Of a stretch of DNA of 64,000 nucleotides, positions 7,145-15,016 are shown piece after piece. Source of the stretch: Alphaproteobacteria bacterium (lineage in GTDB: Bacteria > Pseudomonadota > Alphaproteobacteria > Caulobacterales > Hyphomonadaceae); assembly GCA_018222605.1 (NCBI GenBank), contig JAAEZZ010000012.1:83826-147825 (forward strand). Direction: 5' to 3'. Numbering within the stretch: the first letter of the stretch is position 1; each line of letters begins with the position of its first letter. The position numbers and the translations under genes were made by a program. The notes under the pieces were generated by a model. It worked only from the letters and a program-made list of their open reading frames with translations. It was not told the origin of the DNA and did no database searches.

Positions 7145-9721
7145 TTAGTAGCTGTAGGACACACGGACGCCAATCGTCCGGGGCCGCATTGGGGTGACCC
7201 GCTCGCGATCGAAAATGAAGTTGCCACCAAGTTCGGCATACTCATTTGTCAGATTCTTCACGTAGAGTTCGGCGCCCCAATTATCGGCCGTAACACCCAG
7301 CGTACCACCGAGCGTCACATAGCCATCAAGCTCCATCTTGTTGATCTCGATGACATCCGTGTAGGAGCTGTCGGAGAACACAAGCTGCGGCATGACGTGA
7401 GCCGTTAGGCGCTGGCCTGCGATTTCCTGTTCAAGATCCCATTCATACCGGACGCGCACATTGCCCTGATAGGCAGGTGCGAAGGCGAGTTCTCCGCCCT
7501 CAACCACATCATCAGTTGGAACTAGAACCTCCGTGATCTCCGTGTCGAGCAAGGAGAAGGCACCCGCCACGGTCAGACCATCGACCGATGCCGGTGCCCA
7601 CGTGAAGTCGCCCTCAAGGCCCCGAATTTCTGCATTTGCAGCATTGTCGGAATAGAACAGGTTCACGATGGACGGATCAAAAATGGTCGTCTGAAGCCCG
7701 TCGATTTCCACGAAAAAGGCTGAGCCGTTGAAGCGCAGGGAATTGTCGAACAGTTCGGTCTTCCAGCCGAGTTCGTAATTCTTCACTTCATCCGTATCTA
7801 CGGCGTAAGGCACGACATAATTGCCCGGGCCTTGAGTGCCGCCGGGACGATTCAAGAGGCCCGCGCGGAAGCCTTCGGAATATGTTGCATAGAACAGAAG
7901 GTCATCCGTTGGCGTCCATTCTCCAGTCGCCTTCATGATCACGCCATCCGTGGCTGCCTTGTCAGGTGCCTCTTCGGGACCATCCGGGCCGTACAGCCAG
8001 GAGATGTTTGTGCCGAACACCTGTTGGTCGCTTTCGGTGAACAAATTGTAGAAGGAAGAGTTGGCGCTGCCTTCAAGGTCCACTTCCACATCATAATACC
8101 GCGCGCCCAGTGTCAGGGCGAACTGATCCGTAATGTCGAATGTGGTCTCACCAAAGATGCCAACCTGCTTGTCGGTACGCAACACGTCATTACGGAAGCC
8201 AACACCCTCCGGGAATGGGCCGGGATCGCTGTAATAGCCGGGATAGGCATCACCGATCTGACCTGTCACGTCCGTATTGGTCAGCGGATAGTTCGGCGCA
8301 AATCCTACAGTTCCGTCCGTATACTCCACATAGGCTACGCCCGGATAGACATAGTCATTGCGCTCTGCCAGTTCGAGGTCGCTATAGAAGGCCCCAAAAG
8401 TTGCGCGCCAACGATACTCATCCGGTGTGTTGAAGCGCAGCTCGTGCGTCTGAACCTTGGTCTCGCTGTGAGAGTTTACAGAAAGGTTCGGCGCATAGCA
8501 CGTACCGGCCGGGTCTGCACCCGCAGCCGGATAGGTCACGGAGTAGTCACAGATATAGTAAGGCAGGTATTGGCCAACGAACAGGTAATCTGAATAATCG
8601 ACGACCTGATCTGTTGTACGCTCCGTATACGCGCCTGTGTAAAGGGCTTCCAGCGCGCCAATGCGGCCTTCGAGGGTCCAGGCCGTATTGTGGAACTTGT
8701 CTTCAATGCTTTCCGGTGTGAAGCGAACGATGTCGTAATCGTCCAGCTCCGGATCTGCTGCAAAGACCCCCTCGGCGTCAATTTTTTGTTGGGAGTGAGA
8801 GAGCAGAAGATCCCACTCTTCGTTGATGCGATACATGCCGCTAAGGCGGAAGCCCTGATAGGTCGTATCATTGATGTCATTCTCGGCGATGTTGCCATTG
8901 TTCGCCGCGATGAAATTCACATTGGACAGGTCTGCCCCGGCCTGAAAACCAGCGCGCTGGGCATTCACCGGTACGCCATTTGCGCGAACCGTGCTTTCCG
9001 GACGAAACCGCGCGGAGTCTTCAACGGTCAGGATGCCGCCGACATTATCAATATAGCCGCCTTGGGTGTCGTTATAGACGACGCCGCGCAAGGCCAACTT
9101 GTCATTGACCGGCACATTGATCATCGCTTCGACGCTGTTGCTCATTTCACCGCCTTCGGTGAAGGCGGTCGATGCCTTGAAGTTCGCATCAAAGCCGTCA
9201 AAGGACGGCTTGTTCGTGATCATCCGCACCGTGCCTGCCTGGGAGCTGGCCCCGAACAGCGTGCCCTGCGGCCCGGACAGGACTTCAACGCGCTCAATAT
9301 CTGCGGCGTACACGTCCAGATTCCGGCCGGGCTGGGCCAGCGGCTGTTCATCCAGATAGAAGCTGACATTGGGGGCCAGGCCAGCCACGCCCGCGACGGT
9401 CAGGTTCGGAGTTGTGGAGGCCAGACCGCGAATATAGATCGTGTTCTGGCCCGGGCCTGAACCACCGGCAGTAACGCCGGGCATCTGGACGAGGTAATCG
9501 GTGAAGTTCTTCACGCCGAGCTGTTCGAGCTCTTGCGAGTCCAGAGCTGTCACGGTGACAGGGACATCCTGCGCGCTCTCGGTTCTCTTGGTTGCGGTGA
9601 TGGTTACGGTTTTCAGGCGTTTGGCTTTGGCCGGTGCTGGCTGAGCCTCTTGCGCCAGCATTGGCGGCGCAATGAGCCCGGCAACCGCAATCAGCGATGC
9701 ACTACACATTAATTTGTTCAT
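7145..9721 (-). CDS. TonB-dependent outer-membrane receptor
   Basis: Starting at ATG 9721 (AGGGAAG upstream) gives 858 residues with a signal peptide at 1-23 ending PPMLAQ. The longer frame to 9847 adds residues before the signal peptide and is rejected. The TonB-box-like segment KTVTITATKR is followed by the plug domain (VPVTVTALDS, YIRGLAS, VEVLSGPQGTLFGASSQAGTVRMI) and a 22-strand barrel ending in RVSYSY, with terminal Tyr as expected. The barrel has the FNGSAFFVEIDGLQ and NYELGWKTELF signatures typical of sphingomonad and Hyphomonas-type receptors, which import siderophores, sugars or other large ligands. The ligand cannot be told. It is monocistronic, with a terminator. Confidence 0.93.
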   Translation of the reverse strand: MNKLMCSASLIAVAGLIAPPMLAQEAQPAPAKAKRLKTVTITATKRTESAQDVPVTVTALDSQELEQLGVKNFTDYLVQMPGVTAGGSGPGQNTIYIRGLASTTPNLTVAGVAGLAPNVSFYLDEQPLAQPGRNLDVYAADIERVEVLSGPQGTLFGASSQAGTVRMITNKPSFDGFDANFKASTAFTEGGEMSNSVEAMINVPVNDKLALRGVVYNDTQGGYIDNVGGILTVEDSARFRPESTVRANGVPVNAQRAGFQAGADLSNVNFIAANNGNIAENDINDTTYQGFRLSGMYRINEEWDLLLSHSQQKIDAEGVFAADPELDDYDIVRFTPESIEDKFHNTAWTLEGRIGALEALYTGAYTERTTDQVVDYSDYLFVGQYLPYYICDYSVTYPAAGADPAGTCYAPNLSVNSHSETKVQTHELRFNTPDEYRWRATFGAFYSDLELAERNDYVYPGVAYVEYTDGTVGFAPNYPLTNTDVTGQIGDAYPGYYSDPGPFPEGVGFRNDVLRTDKQVGIFGETTFDITDQFALTLGARYYDVEVDLEGSANSSFYNLFTESDQQVFGTNISWLYGPDGPEEAPDKAATDGVIMKATGEWTPTDDLLFYATYSEGFRAGLLNRPGGTQGPGNYVVPYAVDTDEVKNYELGWKTELFDNSLRFNGSAFFVEIDGLQTTIFDPSIVNLFYSDNAANAEIRGLEGDFTWAPASVDGLTVAGAFSLLDTEITEVLVPTDDVVEGGELAFAPAYQGNVRVRYEWDLEQEIAGQRLTAHVMPQLVFSDSSYTDVIEINKMELDGYVTLGGTLGVTADNWGAELYVKNLTNEYAELGGNFIFDRERVTPMRPRTIGVRVSYSY

Positions 9722-10295
<574 letters not shown>

Positions 10296-10332
10296 TAGTC
10301 TTTTTTCGTCTCCTCTTTATCGCCCACCCCCT

Positions 10333-10382
10333 TGACATCAGCCTTCGGAGGGCAGCGCTCTATCCAGCTGAGCTATGGGTGC
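10333..10382 (-). pseudogene. Truncated tRNA-Arg (5' half and variable region only)
   Basis: On the minus strand it begins GCACCCATAGCTCAGCTGG, and the D arm and anticodon loop CTCCGAA are intact. The anticodon stem has a T-T mismatch (CTGCC/GGCTG), and sequence after the variable region is unrelated: no T arm and no 3' acceptor strand. It lies 128 bases upstream of the intact tRNA and differs from it at four or more positions, so it is not a recent copy. Confidence 0.8.
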
Positions 10383-10515
10383 TGAGCCGTGCGTCGTCTT
10401 TAGGGCAAGCTGGCGGGGCGTGCAACGCCGGAGTGCGGTTTGTACAGCGTGGGCGATTTGCTTGCCGGGGCAGGTAGGCTAGGTCTGTCAAAGGCAATCA
10501 TTTCAGGAGCCGTTC

Positions 10516-11535
10516 ATGCGCGTGTTTTCAAGATGTCTGACAGGTATTGCGGCCTGTGCATTCCTGGCCCTGGTGGCGTGCGGGCAAGGCGATACGCCGG
10601 TCTCTGACGAAAAGCCCACCTCTGTGGTTGAAGCACAGGAAGCGGCCGCGAGAGCCGAAGCGCTTGAGGCGCAGAAAGCCGCCTATGAGGCCGCGCTGGC
10701 AGAGGCGAAAGCATCGCGCGGCTCTGGTGAACCAGCGCTCTGGACCTTGCGGGATGAAGACACAACGCTCTACATTATGGGCACCGTGCATCTGCTGCGG
10801 CCAGACTTGAAATGGCGTAGTGATGCCATCGATACTGCCTTGGAAGAGGCGGATACGGTGGTCTTCGAGGCTGATGTTACCAGCCAGCAGGCTGCATCAG
10901 AGATGATGCGCTTCATTTCCAGCAAGGGCATGTTTACCGACGGGCGCCAGCTGACCAGTTTGCTGAGCGAGGTCGAACAGGCGGAGTTGCAGAAAGCGCT
11001 GGACCATCTCGGTTTGCCGCTCGGCGCAGTTCAACCGATGAAGCCATGGTGGGCCGCAGTGAACCTCTCTGTGATGCAGATCCAGCAGGAAGGTTTCGAT
11101 CCAAATTCCGGCGTCGAGAAAGTCATTGAGCTAGAAGCCGTCGCGGACGGGAAGTCCTTTGCCTATCTGGAAACCATCGACGAACAGTTAGGCCGCCTGG
11201 CTGGCATGCCTGAGGATGAACAGGTCGATTTCCTGATCGGCTCGGCTGAGTCCATCAAAGAGGGCGCAGATGTGCTCGACGTGCTGGTTTCGGAATGGGC
11301 GGACGGGGATGTGCATGGCATCGGCCTGTTAATGGCCAATCCCGGCATGATCGGGTCGGATGAAGTGTATGACGCGCTTCTGAAGTCGCGCAATGAGGAC
11401 TGGGTCGGCAAGATCGAAGCCATGCTGGACGAGCCCGGCACGCGGCTGATTGCGGTTGGGGCAGGGCATTTGGCCGGTGAGGACAGCGTCATCAAATTGC
11501 TGGAGCAGGAAGGTTATGAAGTCTCCGGGCCATAG
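10516..11535 (+). CDS. TraB/GumN family lipoprotein
   Basis: The 339-residue protein carries a lipoprotein signal (LALVAC, lipidated Cys about residue 22), then a charged low-complexity linker rich in Ala and Glu (residues 35-70). The TraB/GumN domain has TLYIMGTVHLL near the start and VGAGHLAGEDS near the end, the two His motifs that define the family. These proteins resemble the Tiki/ChaN-like fold and are thought to be metalloprotease-like; bacterial function is largely unknown. GGAGC lies just before ATG 10516. It probably resides in the periplasm, anchored to a membrane. It stands alone, converging with the phosphatase gene at 11562. Confidence 0.87.
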   Translation: MRVFSRCLTGIAACAFLALVACGQGDTPVSDEKPTSVVEAQEAAARAEALEAQKAAYEAALAEAKASRGSGEPALWTLRDEDTTLYIMGTVHLLRPDLKWRSDAIDTALEEADTVVFEADVTSQQAASEMMRFISSKGMFTDGRQLTSLLSEVEQAELQKALDHLGLPLGAVQPMKPWWAAVNLSVMQIQQEGFDPNSGVEKVIELEAVADGKSFAYLETIDEQLGRLAGMPEDEQVDFLIGSAESIKEGADVLDVLVSEWADGDVHGIGLLMANPGMIGSDEVYDALLKSRNEDWVGKIEAMLDEPGTRLIAVGAGHLAGEDSVIKLLEQEGYEVSGP

Positions 11536-11561
11536 GTCCGGGCTTCCACTTTCCTGCAATC

Positions 11562-12377
11562 TTACAGCGTATCCGCCGACCGCCGCAGGGCCAGCAAGGC
11601 CTGATCCAGAATTTCTTCGCTCGCGCAGCAGACAATCTGGCCGCCGAGCTTTGGCGTGTTGCCGCGCCAGTCTGTCGCCAGGCCGCCTGCGCCGCGCACG
11701 ACCGGGATCAGCGCCGCCACATCCCAGGCTTTCAGGCCGCTCTCTGCGACCAGATCAATCGTTCCGGCTGCAAGCCGGGCATAGGCATAAGCGTCCAGGC
11801 CATATCGCGTCAGCCTGGCGGCGGCGCGCAAATGGGTCCATGCGCCCTGTTCTGCTGGCGTAAGAATGAAGGGATCTGTCGTTGAAATGACGGCCTGGCG
11901 AAGGTCCTTGCAGTCCGACACATTCAGCATTCCGGTCTGCCCGTCTTTCTGTATCGCGGCGCCGCCTGGCCAGCCCAGATAGCGCTCGCCCAGAACGGGC
12001 TGGTCAATAATGCCGATCAGCGGTGTGCCTTCCGCATCGCAAAGCGCGATCAATGTGGTCCAGGAGGGCAAACCGGCCACAAAGGCGCGGGTGCCATCAA
12101 TCGGGTCCAGCAGCCATTTCAGGCCATTGTCGGAGGGTTTCGCCGGGAACTCTTCGCCGGTGATGCCATAGGCCGGGCGTTCGGCGGCAATCAGGGCCCG
12201 CATGGTTTCTTCTGCTGCGCGGTCTGCGACCGTAACGGGGTCGAAATCAGATTGAGGCAAGGCCTTGTTGTCGATCGCTGTCAGCGCACGAAAATGCGGC
12301 CTGATCGCTGACCAGGCCGCGTCCGCAAGTTTGCCTGCGAAGGCAAGATCTTCATCAATGGAGAAAGAAGCAGTCAT
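11562..12377 (-). CDS. Inositol-monophosphatase family phosphatase (histidinol-phosphatase HisN-like)
   Basis: The 271-residue protein has the full Mg-dependent phosphatase signature: DPVTVADRAAEE near residue 44, GEE at 74, WLLDPIDGTRAF at about 89-100 and the C-terminal metal motif WDVAALIPVVRGAGG. The wording of these motifs (ADRAAE, DPIDGTRAFVAG) fits the HisN histidinol-phosphatase branch better than SuhB, but the substrate is not decidable by eye. It dephosphorylates histidinol phosphate or inositol phosphate. It follows the XRE regulator by 33 bases, probably in one transcript. A candidate suhB/mmgR-type small RNA lies 600 bases away. Confidence 0.8.
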   Translation of the reverse strand: MTASFSIDEDLAFAGKLADAAWSAIRPHFRALTAIDNKALPQSDFDPVTVADRAAEETMRALIAAERPAYGITGEEFPAKPSDNGLKWLLDPIDGTRAFVAGLPSWTTLIALCDAEGTPLIGIIDQPVLGERYLGWPGGAAIQKDGQTGMLNVSDCKDLRQAVISTTDPFILTPAEQGAWTHLRAAARLTRYGLDAYAYARLAAGTIDLVAESGLKAWDVAALIPVVRGAGGLATDWRGNTPKLGGQIVCCASEEILDQALLALRRSADTL

Positions 12378-12410
12378 CCGGGCAGGGCTTGCCTTGCCCG
12401 GCGGCCAGCG

Positions 12411-12806
12411 TCAAGCGACGCCGCTATTTGTTGTGTCAGCTTCCAGCGCCTTGGCCAGCTCCAGCAGGCGTTTGCGGGGGCGCTCACCAAGACGATAATA
12501 GGCGCGAACCAGTTCCAGCGTTTCCTTTTGCGAGAGGATGTCGCCTTCCATGCGCTCAGCATCATTAGCGGCATCCGGGGCATCTGAGGCCGGGATGCCG
12601 TCAAAGAAATACTGAACGGACACGTTCATGGCCTTGGCCAGTTCATACAGGCGTGAGGCTGTAATGCGGTTTGCGCCGCATTCATATTTCTGGATTTGTT
12701 GAAAACGTACGCCAACCTGACCGGCAAGGTCCTGTTGGGTCATACCGAGTAGCCGGCGGCGGCGGCGCAGGCGTTTGCCTACGTGGAGGTCGGTTTCATC
12801 AGCCAT
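12411..12806 (-). CDS. XRE-family helix-turn-helix regulator
   Basis: The 131-residue protein starts at ATG 12806, where AAGGAG sits nine bases upstream; a longer frame to 12872 lacks such a site. The HTH_3 domain is at about residues 8-65: VGKRLRRRRRLLGMTQQDL, then VRFQQIQKYECGANRITAS, then LYELAKAMNVSVQYFF. The C-terminal tail contains a helix ending in RPRKRLLELAKALE. This subfamily, with very basic N-terminus and the FQQIQKYE motif, is common and often present in several copies in alphaproteobacteria. Targets are unknown. The downstream phosphatase gene is probably co-transcribed. Confidence 0.9.
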   Translation of the reverse strand: MADETDLHVGKRLRRRRRLLGMTQQDLAGQVGVRFQQIQKYECGANRITASRLYELAKAMNVSVQYFFDGIPASDAPDAANDAERMEGDILSQKETLELVRAYYRLGERPRKRLLELAKALEADTTNSGVA

Positions 12807-12976
12807 GTTTTTCTCCTTGCGGATGAGATCGGTGCAGTCCCAAATTGGGATATCTGCGGATCTCTCTCGCAATTGGCATGCCGATGGTCACGGTTGCCCA
12901 AAGTTTGGGCGCACCTCACTAAATGCAGGGATATGGGCAATAACCTATTGCGTTTTGTGCGCCGCAACATAAATCT

Positions 12977-13058
12977 GGTCCTGCACTCCGGTGCAGACGC
13001 CTCTGGCGTTTCCTCCCTTTGACCTCGGCCGCGCTTACTGAGCGCGGCCCTTTTTTTT
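12977..13058 (+). ncRNA. Candidate mmgR (suhB/alpha-r8 type) small RNA
   Basis: An 80-base unit has two small hairpins (CTGCAC-TCCG-GTGCAG at 12981-12996 and ACGCC-TCT-GGCGT at 12997-13009). An unpaired TTCCTCCCTTTGACCTC follows, then a terminator GGCCGCGCT/AGCGCGGCC with eight T residues. No protein gene precedes the terminator on this strand. The TTTCCTCCC...GACCTCGGCCGC string matches my memory of the alphaproteobacterial suhB motif, later named mmgR. These RNAs are trans-acting and affect polyhydroxybutyrate accumulation in Sinorhizobium. The 5' end is estimated from a possible -10 around 12967-12973. Confidence 0.68.
13027..13058 (+). terminator. Strong rho-independent terminator of the small RNA
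   Basis: It has a nine-base-pair GC-rich stem (13027-13035 with 13041-13049), five-base loop and T tract at 13051-13058. The T tract is on the plus strand only, so it does not serve the minus-strand gene ending at 13096. Confidence 0.93.
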
Positions 13059-13095
13059 GCAAAAATAAGGGAGGAGGGTAGTCATGGCCTCCAGT

Positions 13096-14064
13096 CTAGC
13101 GGAGGGGCATCTGTCCGGAGGCCAAAAGGATCTCCTGAGCTACGCAAGAAACGATGGCGCGCATGCTGTCGAAGTTCGCTGACGGGTGTACCGCCTCTTC
13201 ATCCATATACAGGCCGCGATTGATCTCGATCTGCAGGGCGTGAACGTTGCGTTTCGGTCGCCCATAGCGCCTAGTCGTATAGCCGCCTGCATAGGGCGCA
13301 TTGCGTGCGACGGTCAAACCATGCGCCCGGAAGGTGCGCTCTACCCGCCCTGTTAGCCGTGGATCGCAGCTGGAACCGAACCGGTCCCCAAGAACAATAT
13401 CCGCAAGATGTCGCCTGCCGGGCTGAACGCTGGGCATGGAATGGCAATCAATCAGTATCACGCGGCCATGTGCCTCTTTCAATGTGGCCAGTTCCTGGCT
13501 GAGGCGGTCATGATACGCGTCATGTATGTCTGACAGCCTTGCGGCGCCTTCGGCGCGCGACATGCGCTGTCCATAGATTTCTTCTCCGCGTGATGCGACA
13601 CGGGGCAGGCAGCCAAGGCCAGCCTCGACACGGGCCGTAGGGACACCGCAGGCGCGCGGGACACCGTCATGGAACATGGTCGGGTCCAGTTCCCGCGGAT
13701 CGCGGTTCAGATCGGTCACGGACCGGGCATAGCGAGCGGCTATCAGCATGCCGCCATGGGTTGGCACGTCCTCAAAGAGCTGTTCAACGAAGGCGTCTTC
13801 AGTGCGTCTTACAGTTTCCAGAGGCACGCAGAGCGCCGATGTCATACTGTCGGGATAGACATTTCCGGAATGCGGAGAGGCAAAAATGACGGGGCCGTGC
13901 ATTTTTTCCGGAATATGCAGTGTGAAGGGGGCTTCATAGCGAATAGGGGCGGGTGCCAGCTTCGAGGCATCTTGCGCAGATTGAAAATGCGCAGATCTAT
14001 CAAGAAATTGGGGGGCATCCGTCATCTGGCTTATGGTTTCCCAGTTCGCCGGAAGGTCAAGCAT
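13096..14064 (-). CDS. N-formylglutamate amidohydrolase family protein
   Basis: The 322-residue protein contains FASPHSGNVYP at about residue 60, RYARSVTDLNRDPRELDP at about 110, VILIDCHSMPS at about 200 and LQIEINRGLYMDE toward the C-terminus. These are the metal- and substrate-binding blocks of the FGase family (HutG-like), zinc-type hydrolases releasing glutamate from N-formylglutamate. No other histidine-degradation gene is in view, so a role outside that pathway is possible. It is divergent from cpdR, a pairing I recall as common in Caulobacterales and relatives. ATG 14064 is the start taken; ATG 14025 is an alternative. Confidence 0.82.
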   Translation of the reverse strand: MLDLPANWETISQMTDAPQFLDRSAHFQSAQDASKLAPAPIRYEAPFTLHIPEKMHGPVIFASPHSGNVYPDSMTSALCVPLETVRRTEDAFVEQLFEDVPTHGGMLIAARYARSVTDLNRDPRELDPTMFHDGVPRACGVPTARVEAGLGCLPRVASRGEEIYGQRMSRAEGAARLSDIHDAYHDRLSQELATLKEAHGRVILIDCHSMPSVQPGRRHLADIVLGDRFGSSCDPRLTGRVERTFRAHGLTVARNAPYAGGYTTRRYGRPKRNVHALQIEINRGLYMDEEAVHPSANFDSMRAIVSCVAQEILLASGQMPLR

Positions 14065-14092
14065 TTTCCCGTCTTGGAGCCCTTTTGGGGTG

Positions 14093-14118
14093 CAAAAAAG
14101 AAAGCCGCAACATGCGGC
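14093..14118 (-). terminator. Short terminator-like hairpin, minus strand
   Basis: The hairpin GCCGC-ATGTT-GCGGC is followed by TTTCTTTTTT on the minus strand. It lies upstream of the hutG-like gene, not after one, so it may be an attenuator or stop antisense transcription from the cpdR side. The stem is only five pairs. Confidence 0.45.
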
Positions 14119-14187
14119 GATTCACTGCTGATTTACCCAAGTACTGCTTTATGCTTAGGGTACGAGTTCTAAAAGGGGGCATTCAGC

Positions 14188-14547
14188 GTGACCAAGATCC
14201 TGCTGGCCGAAGATGACGATTCCATGCGTACCTTCTTGGCTGCCGCGCTGCGTCGTGCGGGCCATGAAGTACAGGATTATGCCGATGGCGAGACGGCGCT
14301 CTCTGCGCTGGAGCGTGAAGTTTTTGACCTGCTGCTGACGGACATCGTCATGCCGGGTCTTGATGGCATTGAGCTGGCGCGTCGGGGGGCGGAGCTGGAT
14401 CCCGCCATGAAGATTGTCTTTATCACTGGCTTTGCCGCTGTTGCACTTTCCTCCGGCGCGCCGACGCCTGCTGGCGCAAAAGTCCTTTCCAAGCCCTTCC
14501 ACCTGCGTGAAATCGTCGACGAAGTCGACAAGGTCATGGCGGCGTAA
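14188..14547 (+). CDS. cpdR: CpdR-like single-domain response regulator
   Basis: The 119-residue receiver has no output domain. The acidic pocket is EDDDS at 8-12, the phosphorylation site Asp52 lies in TDIVMPG, and VLSKPFH carries the conserved Lys. In Caulobacter, unphosphorylated CpdR moves to the cell pole and brings substrates to ClpXP, controlling CtrA and PdeA turnover; phosphorylation through ChpT blocks it. The start is GTG 14188 with AGGGGG upstream. The stop codon overlaps the ATG of the next gene (TAATG), so the two are translationally coupled. Name is by similarity and by hutG neighbourhood. Confidence 0.88.
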   Translation: MTKILLAEDDDSMRTFLAAALRRAGHEVQDYADGETALSALEREVFDLLLTDIVMPGLDGIELARRGAELDPAMKIVFITGFAAVALSSGAPTPAGAKVLSKPFHLREIVDEVDKVMAA

Positions 14548-14867
14548 TGGGCGGGGGCTCGGATCATGAGCCTCAGAAGCTTTTGAAATCAGTTGTGAAT
14601 GATGCCGGGCGGCATTTCTTCGATGCCCCGGCCGCCCTCAGCATGGATGAATGTGTCATCCGTCTTGGGTTGCTGGACGGGATCAATATTGTTTCCATGA
14701 TGCCGGCGGAGATTGGCCAATGGCTCATCTTCCAGTTTGAGGGCTATGCCTTTTCGGCCAGCAATCCCTTTGGGGAGGTCTGGTTTTTTGCCGATGACCC
14801 AGAAACTCCGGACGGAATACTGCAGAAAATTGCCCTCTGTGTCGTTGGACCGCCAAAGGCGTCTTGA
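14547..14867 (+). CDS. Small protein of unknown function coupled to cpdR
   Basis: The protein has 106 residues and no recognised domain. The sequence is mostly alpha/beta-like with no membrane segment; it contains an FFDAPAALSMDECV stretch, a central hydrophobic IGQWLIFQFEGYAF and an acidic FADDPETPDG. The start codon shares a base with the cpdR stop, which argues for a joint role or shared dosage. It might be a partner or modulator of CpdR, but that rests on position only. Confidence 0.65.
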   Translation: MGGGSDHEPQKLLKSVVNDAGRHFFDAPAALSMDECVIRLGLLDGINIVSMMPAEIGQWLIFQFEGYAFSASNPFGEVWFFADDPETPDGILQKIALCVVGPPKAS

Positions 14868-14913
14868 CGACGCGCGCCGAATTATCCATTACCCCTGCTT
14901 CCCGATGGGATCG

Positions 14914-14988
<75 letters not shown>

Positions 14989-15016
14989 TTTTCCCTTCTG
15001 TTTAATCCAATGCACC

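Noticed and set aside
4576..9721. Idea that the MarR, TPR-sulfotransferase and TonB receptor form one system
   Set aside because: A strong terminator separates the receptor from the sulfotransferase, so only the latter and marR are likely co-transcribed.
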